Source of the DNA: Lutimonas saemankumensis
Lineage (GTDB): Bacteria > Bacteroidota > Bacteroidia > Flavobacteriales > Flavobacteriaceae
Direction: 5' to 3'
NCBI RefSeq assembly: GCF_020171465.1
Contig: NZ_JAIUZR010000004.1
Span: 124,001 to 188,000 of the forward strand
DNA length: 64,000 nucleotides
Made by a program: the position numbers and the translations under genes
Part shown: positions 1-7,991 of the stretch, in pieces
Layout of the letters: every line of letters begins with the position of its first letter
Numbering within the stretch: the first letter of the stretch is position 1
Notes under the pieces: model-generated
Databases searched by the model: none
What the model was told of the DNA's origin: nothing
The model's input: only the letters and a program-made list of their open reading frames with translations

Positions 1-717
1 GGAATGATGTACGGACTTGTTTACGATGGTTTGTACCAGGCGGAAGATTTTATTTACGACCCTTCATCAAATCCTAATTCACCATATATTCTTAGAGATG
101 GTATACCTTCATATCCTCCGGGAGTCGGTCCTGGTCACGCAAAATACGTAGATCAGGATGGTAATGGTATCATTGATCAAGACGACCGTGTTGTTATTGG
201 TAATCCTTATCCTAAACACTTCGGTGGATTCAATAACAACTTTAAATTCAAGAATTTTGATTTGGGCGTACTTTTGAGATGGTCTTATGATTTTGACGTT
301 TTCAACGCCAATAATGCATTGTGGGGCCATCCATCTCATAATTCAAGTTTTAGCAGATTGGCCAATGTGGCGAATGCATGGACACCATGGAATACAGACA
401 CAGATGTTGTTTCTCATTATTCAAACGGAATTGCTACTTTTCCACGACCAGGTTTTAAAGGAGATACAAGATACATTGAAGACGGAAGTTATTTAAGATT
501 ACAAACTGTAACGTTAGGATACAATATTCCAGTAAAAAATTCAAAAGTTTTCAAAGGATTAAGGCTTGCATTCTCAGGTCAAAATTTATACACCTGGACC
601 AACTACTCCGGATATGATCCTGAAGTAAATGTTGGAGGCACTTTAATGCCAAGTCTGGATTATTCTGCATATCCAAAAAGTAGAACGTATAGTTTACAAT
701 TTTCAGCTAAATTTTAA
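1..717 (+). CDS. SusC-family TonB-dependent outer-membrane receptor, C-terminal part only
   Basis: This is the last ~238 residues of a SusC/RagA-type TonB-dependent transporter, whose start lies left of the window; the reading frame is open from base 1. Seen: a DQDGNGIIDQDDR calcium-like loop followed by IGNPYPKHFGG, LGVLLRWSYDFDVFNANN, and a terminal strand ending SLQFSAKF. These are hallmarks of the final strands of SusC barrels, which end in an aromatic residue. The family imports oligosaccharides across the outer membrane with a SusD lid. A SusD gene begins 5 bases after the stop, so the two form the usual co-transcribed pair. The internal ATG at base 4 is not the true start. Family call is secure; the cargo glycan is inferred only from neighbours. 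Confidence 0.93.
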   Translation, partial: GMMYGLVYDGLYQAEDFIYDPSSNPNSPYILRDGIPSYPPGVGPGHAKYVDQDGNGIIDQDDRVVIGNPYPKHFGGFNNNFKFKNFDLGVLLRWSYDFDVFNANNALWGHPSHNSSFSRLANVANAWTPWNTDTDVVSHYSNGIATFPRPGFKGDTRYIEDGSYLRLQTVTLGYNIPVKNSKVFKGLRLAFSGQNLYTWTNYSGYDPEVNVGGTLMPSLDYSAYPKSRTYSLQFSAKF

Positions 718-722
718 TAATT

Positions 723-2408
723 ATGAAGTCAATAAAAATAAAATCATTATATAGAAAAGGGTTGCTAATACTCGGATTATTAGTAGCTACCCTGGGTTGT
801 TCAGATGCCCTTGAACTGGATCCAAAAACTACATGGGCAGCGGAGAATTTTTACAAAAATAAAACGGAGATCAATGCGGCCCTTGCCGGGATTCACTCTT
901 CATTATCTTCCGGCAATACTTTTGGCGGTGTACTTCAGCAGATGTCTTCAGGAACGGATGAGGACTACAAGTTAAAAAGCTGGAATGAAAATATTCCAAC
1001 AAGTATTATGGCACATAATCCGGCTTCTGGAGAGGTGCAACTTTTGTATCAAAATTTCTATCAGGGAATTAACAATTGTAACAACTTTATAAAATATATC
1101 AGTCCAGACAACTTCGAGGAAGAAGAAGAATTCAACAAATATCTGGGTGAGGCAAAATTTCTCAGAGCCTTTATGTACTATCATTTAACAATATGGTACA
1201 ACGAGGTTCCTTTGAGACTTGAACCTTCAGTGGATCAAAATTCGAACCACGTAGCTCCCTCACCGGTAGAGGATATTTATTTACAGATCATTGAGGATAT
1301 GACTTTTGCAGCGGAACATTTGCCTGGATCATTTGATAGTGATTACGTGGCAGGCCATGCCAATAGTATGGCAGCCCACGCCATGTTGGCTAAAACCTAT
1401 TTAAAGGCGGCTGGATATCCTTTACGAGCCACAGAAATTAATGGAAGAAATCCTTACGAGGCAGCTAAAGAACATTGCGCCGTGGTCATGAATGAAGGAA
1501 ATCATGGATTGAATGCCGATTATAAAGAACTATTTTTAAATTATATCCAAAACAGATTCGATTTAAGCGAGACATTGTTTGAAATCGTTTATAGAAATGG
1601 TACAGACCTGGGCTTGAATATTGGTGGAAGAATTGGCTATAGCAACGGACTGCATATCGGGATAAATGGTTCAAGAGTTGGCGAACCTTTTGCGAGTCCT
1701 GAAATTTCTCCTTCTCCGATACACGATGAAATCTATGAAGAGGGTGACAAGAGAAAAACATGGAATACACCAAGTTACAATGGAGCCAAAAACAAAAATT
1801 TTCCAAATGGAAAAGTAAATGAGTTACATGCCCTGCAATGGGGATATACCATCGGTAAATTTAGAAGATGGGATGCAATTTACCCTGATGACATTGAAAG
1901 AACAAATGCATCAGCTACTCCGATTATAACTTTGGAAACTCCTCAGCCAATTAATCAGAATATTACCGGTATTAACTTCCCAGTGTTACGATTTTCTGAT
2001 GTCCTGCTCATGTTTGCAGAGGCTTCAAATGAATTAGACGGTCCAACAGGAGAAGCTATCGCAGCAGTGGATCTGGTAAGAAACAGAGCCGGATTAGAGA
2101 ACCTGGGTTCTGTAAAACCTGATGCAATTGCGGGGAAGGGAGCCTTCTTTGAAGAAATTGTTGATGAGCGATTAAGAGAACTGTGTTTCGAAGGGCACAG
2201 AAAAATGGATTTAATACGTTGGGGATTATTGGAGGAAAAACTGACGGAATTATATGAATCTATAATTTATCATCCTAATTACACACCTGCGAGTGCTTTT
2301 AGGTATCGTTGTTACACAAACTTTGATCCATCAAAACATTTATCGTTGCCTTATCCGCAACAAGAAGTGTTGATCAACAATTTGCTGGAACAAAAACCAG
2401 AATGGTAA
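723..2408 (+). CDS. SusD/RagB-family glycan-binding outer-membrane lipoprotein
   Basis: 561 residues, normal length for SusD. The N-terminus has a hydrophobic stretch and a lipobox TLGC with Cys26, so the mature protein is a surface lipoprotein. The fold-typical order is visible: an early helical segment (FYKNKTEINAALAGIH), a TPR-like region with YLGEAKFLRAFMYYHL at about residues 139-154, and the C-terminal RDLR-like stretch IVDERLRELCFEGHRKMDLIRWG at about residues 479-501, characteristic of RagB/SusD. It should cap the adjacent SusC barrel and bind incoming oligosaccharides. It follows SusC by 5 bases and is followed by a strong hairpin, a common arrangement that lets SusCD be expressed above the downstream enzymes. 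Confidence 0.94.
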   Translation: MKSIKIKSLYRKGLLILGLLVATLGCSDALELDPKTTWAAENFYKNKTEINAALAGIHSSLSSGNTFGGVLQQMSSGTDEDYKLKSWNENIPTSIMAHNPASGEVQLLYQNFYQGINNCNNFIKYISPDNFEEEEEFNKYLGEAKFLRAFMYYHLTIWYNEVPLRLEPSVDQNSNHVAPSPVEDIYLQIIEDMTFAAEHLPGSFDSDYVAGHANSMAAHAMLAKTYLKAAGYPLRATEINGRNPYEAAKEHCAVVMNEGNHGLNADYKELFLNYIQNRFDLSETLFEIVYRNGTDLGLNIGGRIGYSNGLHIGINGSRVGEPFASPEISPSPIHDEIYEEGDKRKTWNTPSYNGAKNKNFPNGKVNELHALQWGYTIGKFRRWDAIYPDDIERTNASATPIITLETPQPINQNITGINFPVLRFSDVLLMFAEASNELDGPTGEAIAAVDLVRNRAGLENLGSVKPDAIAGKGAFFEEIVDERLRELCFEGHRKMDLIRWGLLEEKLTELYESIIYHPNYTPASAFRYRCYTNFDPSKHLSLPYPQQEVLINNLLEQKPEW

Positions 2409-2450
2409 TAACTTTCAATATATAAATTACCAGATTAACCTGTCTATCAT

Positions 2451-2484
2451 ATTGTTCTCATGATCCAATGATCATGAGAGCAAT
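2451..2484 (+). terminator. Long hairpin downstream of susD, possible attenuator or mRNA-stability element
   Basis: Seen directly: TCTCATGATC at 2456-2465 and its perfect complement GATCATGAGA at 2470-2479 enclose the tetraloop CAAT. Pairing extends outward through a T-G wobble (2455/2480) and four further pairs, giving a stem of about 15 bp from 2451 to 2484. No U-tract follows, so it is not a textbook intrinsic terminator. A second, mutually exclusive pairing exists: AGAGC (2477-2481) with GCTCT (2492-2496). It sits in the 150-base gap between susD and the first enzyme gene. Inference: partial terminator or 3' stabiliser that sets SusCD levels above downstream genes. Confidence 0.6.
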
Positions 2485-2558
2485 GCTGGTAGCTCTACAA
2501 ATTAATATTCTGCAATAACAGTTCAGGTCCTCATGACCATTTTATATTCTGATATATA

Positions 2559-5051
2559 ATGAAATATCTACTCTCATATAGTTACACAACTATGATTATT
2601 TTTTTGATGTTGTCAGGTCTTTCAGGATCGTGTACTAAAGCAGGATCTCAATCCAGGATAAGAGAATCATTCAACGATTCCTGGCGATTTGCCAAAGGTG
2701 AAACATCAAATGAGTATGCCTCTGATTTTGACGATTCTCAATGGAGACAATTAAACTTGCCTCATGACTGGGCAATAGAAGGGCCTTTTGACAAAAACTA
2801 TGACACAAGAACCGGTGGATTGCCAATCTATGGAACTGCATGGTACAGAAAACACTTTAAAATAGAGGAATCGGCAAAAGGTAATACAGTGACTCTGGAA
2901 TTTGACGGAGTGATGAATAATGCTGAAATCTATTTAAACGGTCATAAAGTTGGTGGCAGACCGTTTGGCTACATCAGCTTTGAAGTCGACTTGACACCAC
3001 ACATAAAATTTGGAGAAGAGAATGTAGTAGCCGTAAGGGTTGATCCTAAAGAATTATCCGCGAGATGGTATCCAGGAGCAGGAATATACAGAAATGTATA
3101 TCTGAACATTAAAAATCCTGTCAATATTGCCTATAACGGCACCTACATTACTACTCCTGAAATTTCATCAGAAGAGGGAAAAGTTGTCATTGAAACAACA
3201 ATTGAGAATAAAAAACAACTTAAGGGATCTTATGTCTTAAGAACGGATATTAAAAACGACCTGGGTAAAACTGTAGCAAGCATCGACCAGAAATTTGATC
3301 CAGAAAAAGAACAGGTCATACAAAATGAATTCATTGTAGAAAATCCAAAACTATGGAGCCTTGAAAGCCCTCATATCTATACAGCTAATTCAACTTTATT
3401 GAAAAATGGAACTCAAATAGACAACTATACATCCACCTTTGGTATAAGATCGATTGCATACAGCCAGGAAAATGGTTTTGAATTAAATGGGAAACAAATA
3501 AAATTTAAGGGAGTTTGCCTGCATCATGATCTGGGGCCTTTAGGCAGTGCAGTAAACTACAGGGCTACTGAGCGGCAGCTGGAAATCATGAAAGAAATTG
3601 GTGTAAACGCCATTCGAACAAGTCATAATCCTCCTTCCCGGGAGCAATTAGAGCTTTGCGATAAGATGGGAATACTGGTTCAGGTTGAGGCTTTTGATGA
3701 ATGGAAAAATGGCAAAGTTGAAAATGGTTATCATAAATTCTGGGACGAATGGCATGAAAAAGACTTGAGGGATATGATCAGGAGAGATCGTAACCATCCT
3801 TCTGTGGTCATGTGGAGTATAGGAAATGAAATTAAAGAACAAAGGAATAAAAAAGGAGCTGAAATGGCTCAGCACCTGGTTGACATTTGTCACGATGAAG
3901 ATCCCACAAGGCCTGTAACAGCTGGATTTAACAACTATCCCCAGGCCGTTAAAAATGGATTGGCAGGAGCTTTGGATTTAGTAGGATTCAACTACAAACC
4001 CACCCAATATGACAATGTTATAAAAAACAATCCTGAGTTCATTGTTTACGGAGCCGAAACCGCTTCCACAGTTAGCTCAAGGGGAGTTTACCACCTACCA
4101 GTTCAGAACTACGATAAACATGAATCTTTGCAGGTTTCAAGCTATGATATCATAAGTCCACCTTGGGCCTATCCTCCAGATTTTGAAACCTATGCTCAGG
4201 AAACCATGCCGCATTCACTCGGGGAATTTGTATGGACCGGATTTGACTATTTGGGAGAACCTACGCCTTACAACGGAAGAGATAATGAAACCCATGGCAA
4301 ATGGGGTGGCGACTGGCCGGCAAGGAGTTCTTATTTTGGAATTGTGGACCTGGCAGGGTTTCCTAAAGACAGGTACTATTACTATCAAAGCAGATGGACA
4401 GAAAAACCTATGGTCCATATTTTACCACATTGGAATTGGGAAAACTCTGGACATAAAGAGATTCCCGTATACTGCTATACAAACGGTGATGAAGCTGAAC
4501 TTTTTCTCAATGGGAAATCCTTGGGCAAAAAAGTAATGGGCATTGACAAAACAACTATTCCTGCCGAGTTTGCCTGGTGGAAAAAACCAGAAACAACCTG
4601 GGATTCACCTTACAGGTTAAACTGGAACGTAAAATACGAACCAGGAGAATTAAAAGTCGTGGCATATAAGCAAGGTGAAATTATAGCAGAAAAAACCATT
4701 GTTACCGCCAACCAGCCCTATCAAATTAAACTGATACCGGACAGAACTGAAATTGATGCCGATGGTAATGATCTCTCTTTTATAACAGTTAAAATAGAGG
4801 ACAAAGACGGTAATTTCTGTCCTTTAGCAGACAACTTGATCAATTTCAAAATTGAGGGCCCGGGAAGTATTGCAGCAGTTGGCAATGGAAATGCGGCCTC
4901 AGTTGAACCATTTCAGGCAAACTACAGAAAAGCTTTTAATGGCCTGTGCATGCTAATTGTAAAAAGTAAAAAAGGAGAGAACGGAAGCATTGAGATTCAG
5001 GCTTCGTCAGAAAATATGAAGGGAATCAAAACAGTTATACAATCGAAATAA
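2559..5051 (+). CDS. Glycoside hydrolase family 2 enzyme (beta-galactosidase/beta-glucuronidase type), lipoprotein
   Basis: 830 residues. N-terminal signal with a probable lipidation site at Cys25 (LSGSC). Domain order reads as a GH2 jelly-roll sugar-binding domain (about 35-185, with LPHDWAIEGPF and GTAWYRKHF), an Ig-like sandwich (about 190-300), the TIM barrel (about 305-600) and C-terminal Ig-like modules. Barrel motifs: IRTSHNPPS, RDRNHPSVVMWSIGNE with predicted acid/base Glu424, and YGAETAS with predicted nucleophile Glu500. The shorter domain layout and FKGVCLHHDLGPLGS loop match exo-acting periplasmic GH2 enzymes of polysaccharide loci rather than LacZ. It removes a terminal beta-linked sugar, probably galactose or glucuronic acid; substrate not settled. 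A close paralogue lies at 7992-10457, separated by two sulfatases. Confidence 0.88.
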   Translation: MKYLLSYSYTTMIIFLMLSGLSGSCTKAGSQSRIRESFNDSWRFAKGETSNEYASDFDDSQWRQLNLPHDWAIEGPFDKNYDTRTGGLPIYGTAWYRKHFKIEESAKGNTVTLEFDGVMNNAEIYLNGHKVGGRPFGYISFEVDLTPHIKFGEENVVAVRVDPKELSARWYPGAGIYRNVYLNIKNPVNIAYNGTYITTPEISSEEGKVVIETTIENKKQLKGSYVLRTDIKNDLGKTVASIDQKFDPEKEQVIQNEFIVENPKLWSLESPHIYTANSTLLKNGTQIDNYTSTFGIRSIAYSQENGFELNGKQIKFKGVCLHHDLGPLGSAVNYRATERQLEIMKEIGVNAIRTSHNPPSREQLELCDKMGILVQVEAFDEWKNGKVENGYHKFWDEWHEKDLRDMIRRDRNHPSVVMWSIGNEIKEQRNKKGAEMAQHLVDICHDEDPTRPVTAGFNNYPQAVKNGLAGALDLVGFNYKPTQYDNVIKNNPEFIVYGAETASTVSSRGVYHLPVQNYDKHESLQVSSYDIISPPWAYPPDFETYAQETMPHSLGEFVWTGFDYLGEPTPYNGRDNETHGKWGGDWPARSSYFGIVDLAGFPKDRYYYYQSRWTEKPMVHILPHWNWENSGHKEIPVYCYTNGDEAELFLNGKSLGKKVMGIDKTTIPAEFAWWKKPETTWDSPYRLNWNVKYEPGELKVVAYKQGEIIAEKTIVTANQPYQIKLIPDRTEIDADGNDLSFITVKIEDKDGNFCPLADNLINFKIEGPGSIAAVGNGNAASVEPFQANYRKAFNGLCMLIVKSKKGENGSIEIQASSENMKGIKTVIQSK

Positions 5052-5054
5052 ATC

Positions 5055-6527
5055 ATGACTATCAATAAAAGATTATATATTTTTTCACTGATCGTATTTA
5101 CCTTGTTTTCATGCAACAAGAAGAAGCATATTGTCAGCGCATCTTCAAATTCTGTTCACAGAAATCCTAATATAATCTATATTCTTGCGGATGATCTTGG
5201 TTATGGTGACCTGACCCTAAATGGTCAGAAAAAATTTGAGACACCAAATATTGACAAACTGGCTGCAGAAGGAATCGTGTTTACACAGCATTACTCCGGT
5301 GCCACTGTTTGTGCACCCTCCAGATCCGCATTGTTAACAGGCATGCACACTGGGCATACTGTTGTTAGAGGTAATAAAGAAATTCAACCGGAAGGTCAGT
5401 ATCCAATCCCTTCGGACACCTATACTGTTGCTGAAATGCTCAAGGAAGTCGGGTACAAAACATCCGTATTTGGGAAATGGGGATTAGGTTTTCCTGGTTC
5501 GGAAGGAGATGCGAACATGCAGGGATTTGATGAATTCTTTGGATACAATTGCCAGCGACTGGCTCATAATTATTACCCTCATCATTTATGGCACAATCAG
5601 GAAAAAATCATCCTTGATGAAAACGTAAATGAGAAACAGGGAATCTACGCCCCCGATATGATCCATGAAAAATCACTGGAATTTCTTGAACAAAATAAAG
5701 ATTCTACTTTCTTCATGCTTTATGCCACTCCTCTTCCACACGCGGAATTACTGATACCGGAAAAATACATGGAAAAATACCGAGGAGACCTTCTGCCAGA
5801 GTTAAACTTTAAAGGAGTTGATGAAGGGCCCACTTTCAAAAAAGGAGGATATGGTTCACAGAAAGAATCTCATGCTGCATTTGCGGCTATAATCAATCAT
5901 CTGGATAATCAGGTGGGTGAAATTATGAAAAAACTGGAAGAACTCGGAATTGCGGAAAATACCATCGTGATTTTCACCTCAGACAACGGGCCGCACAGAG
6001 AAGGCGGAGCGGATCCGGATTATTTTGACAGCAATGGAATTTACAAAGGATACAAGCGAGATCTTTATGAAGGTGGTGTACACGTCCCTATGATCGCTAG
6101 ATGGCCACAAAAAATCAAAGCCGGTTCTTCTACAAATCACATTTCAGCTTTTTGGGATGTCATGCCCACTTTTGCCGAAATTATTGGTAAAAATCTGGAT
6201 GAAAATATTGATGGGATTTCCTTCCTCCCAACGTTGACCAATCAAGGGAAACAAGCTCAACATGAATACCTTTATTGGGAATTTCATGAAAAAGGGGGGA
6301 GAATTGCTATACGAAAGGGAAAATGGAAAGGAGTAAAATACAACGTCTTGAAAAAACCAAAACAAACCATTGAATTGTACGACTTGAAAGCTGACCCCGG
6401 GGAGACCGAGAATTTGGCTTCTTTACATCCTGAGATTGTAGCGGAATTAACAGCACTGATGCAAGAGGCGAGAACACCTTCAGACATATTTCAATTTGCA
6501 GCACCTACATATTTAGATTCCAAATAA
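5055..6527 (+). CDS. Formylglycine-dependent sulfatase (S1), lipoprotein
   Basis: 490 residues. Lipobox LFSC with Cys20. Sulfatase signature CAPSRSALLTG places the residue converted to formylglycine at Cys86. Metal-binding ADD at about 45-47, FGKWGLG at about 140-146 (the usual GKWH has a Gly in place of His here) and TSDNGPH at about 309-315 are present. The C-terminal half has the family's LYDLKADPGETENLA block. The region around GHTVVRGNKEIQPEGQYP and YNCQRLAHNYYPHHL is shared with a distinct arylsulfatase clade. It hydrolyses a sulfate ester on the glycan or its oligosaccharides; position specificity cannot be read off. The start is 3 bases after the GH2 stop, and its own stop overlaps the next sulfatase start by one base (TAATG), so translation is likely coupled. 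Confidence 0.92.
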   Translation: MTINKRLYIFSLIVFTLFSCNKKKHIVSASSNSVHRNPNIIYILADDLGYGDLTLNGQKKFETPNIDKLAAEGIVFTQHYSGATVCAPSRSALLTGMHTGHTVVRGNKEIQPEGQYPIPSDTYTVAEMLKEVGYKTSVFGKWGLGFPGSEGDANMQGFDEFFGYNCQRLAHNYYPHHLWHNQEKIILDENVNEKQGIYAPDMIHEKSLEFLEQNKDSTFFMLYATPLPHAELLIPEKYMEKYRGDLLPELNFKGVDEGPTFKKGGYGSQKESHAAFAAIINHLDNQVGEIMKKLEELGIAENTIVIFTSDNGPHREGGADPDYFDSNGIYKGYKRDLYEGGVHVPMIARWPQKIKAGSSTNHISAFWDVMPTFAEIIGKNLDENIDGISFLPTLTNQGKQAQHEYLYWEFHEKGGRIAIRKGKWKGVKYNVLKKPKQTIELYDLKADPGETENLASLHPEIVAELTALMQEARTPSDIFQFAAPTYLDSK

Positions 6528-7978
6528 TGATGATGATCAATAAAATAACATTACTCGTGCTCACCGTCCTAGTGATGGGTTGTAGTAAAAGTACAGTATC
6601 TCATTCTGAATTGAGCAAACCAAATGTTGTACTCATCTTGGTGGACGATCTTGGATGGACGGATCTGGGTGTATATGGCAGTGACCTATACCAGAGTCCC
6701 AATATTGATAACCTGGCCAGCGAAGGTGTTCGTTTTACAAATTCCTACAGTTCCTGTACGGTATGTTCTCCTACCCGAGCTTCGATCGTAACAGGTAAAT
6801 ATCCTGCCAGAAACAATGTAACCGACTGGATCGAGGGCCACAAATATCCATGGGCAAAGTTTAATGTCCCGGATTGGAACATGTCGCTTTCGGAAGAAGA
6901 GTATACAATGGCCGAAGCTTTTAAAGATGCAGGATATAAAACGGCACATTTTGGTAAATGGCATCTTGGCGAAAAAGAAGTAAACTGGCCCGAAAATCAC
7001 GGTTTTGATGTCAATATCGCCGGTTGGAAAAAAGGCTCTCCCAACCTAAATAAGAAAACAGGTACAAAGGGTTATTTTTCTCCATATGGAAACCCAAGGA
7101 TTGAGGATGGCCCAGAAGGAGAATATCTGACGGAACGATTAAGCAATGAAGTAATCAATTTTATAGACCAAAATGCTGATAAGCCGTTTTTTATTAATTT
7201 TTGGTTGTACAATGTACATACTCCACTTCAGGCAAAACAAGATAAAATTGATAAATACAAAGATTTAGTCAAAGCTGAAACAAGACATCGCAATGTGAAA
7301 TATGCTGCCATGGTGGAACATACCGATGATGCCGTGGGCAAAATCATCAATAAGTTAAAAGAAAAAGGATTATATGAAAACACCATCATCCTATTTTCCT
7401 CAGATAATGGCGGGCTTATAGGAAGATCAAAAAATCCGGTTACCAATAATTACCCACTGAGAACAGGAAAGGGAGATATTTATGAAGGTGGAGTAAGAAT
7501 ACCTACGATTATTTACACACCAAATAGTTCAGTGAAAGGAATAAAGATCGATGACCCAATCATCTCTATGGACTATTACCCTACGCTAATGGAGCTGGCA
7601 GGAATAACTTCTGATAAAACCAGGAAACAAACCATTGACGGCAAAAGCCTGGCTTCTTTAATTCATGAGAGTACCCCTTTGGACCGGGACGCCGTTTATT
7701 GGCACTACCCTCATTATCACCAGGAAGGCGGGGTGCCTTATTCATCAATTCGATACAAAGATTTTAAACTGATTCAGAACTTTGAGAATGACACCTTTGA
7801 GTTGTACAATCTTCAAAATGATATTGGAGAATCTGTTAATGTGATCAAAGAATTCCCTGAAGAATTTGAATTAATGAAAGATAAATTAGAGGCTTGGAGG
7901 CAAGATGTAAAAGCCCAATATGTCACTCCTAACCCTGATTACATCAAAAAACTGGAACGGAAAAAAGCGATAAAATAA
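6527..7978 (+). CDS. Formylglycine-dependent sulfatase (S1) with CSPTR motif, lipoprotein
   Basis: 483 residues. Lipobox VMGC with Cys19. The active-site motif reads CSPTRASIVTGKYPAR with Cys80 as formylglycine precursor; Thr replaces the commoner Ser in CxPSR, a variation known in the family. Other sulfatase motifs: VDDLGWTDLGVYGS at 39-52, HFGKWHLGEKE, FWLYNVHTPLQ and FSSDNGG. The start codon overlaps the stop of the preceding sulfatase by one base, so the two are translationally linked and may act in sequence on the same oligosaccharide. The clade with SPNIDNLASEG and a KYP insertion after the motif acts on sulfated monosaccharides in related organisms; substrate here is unknown. A 13-base gap separates it from the next GH2. 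Confidence 0.92.
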   Translation: MMMINKITLLVLTVLVMGCSKSTVSHSELSKPNVVLILVDDLGWTDLGVYGSDLYQSPNIDNLASEGVRFTNSYSSCTVCSPTRASIVTGKYPARNNVTDWIEGHKYPWAKFNVPDWNMSLSEEEYTMAEAFKDAGYKTAHFGKWHLGEKEVNWPENHGFDVNIAGWKKGSPNLNKKTGTKGYFSPYGNPRIEDGPEGEYLTERLSNEVINFIDQNADKPFFINFWLYNVHTPLQAKQDKIDKYKDLVKAETRHRNVKYAAMVEHTDDAVGKIINKLKEKGLYENTIILFSSDNGGLIGRSKNPVTNNYPLRTGKGDIYEGGVRIPTIIYTPNSSVKGIKIDDPIISMDYYPTLMELAGITSDKTRKQTIDGKSLASLIHESTPLDRDAVYWHYPHYHQEGGVPYSSIRYKDFKLIQNFENDTFELYNLQNDIGESVNVIKEFPEEFELMKDKLEAWRQDVKAQYVTPNPDYIKKLERKKAIK

Positions 7979-7991
7979 AAACAACTGCCCT

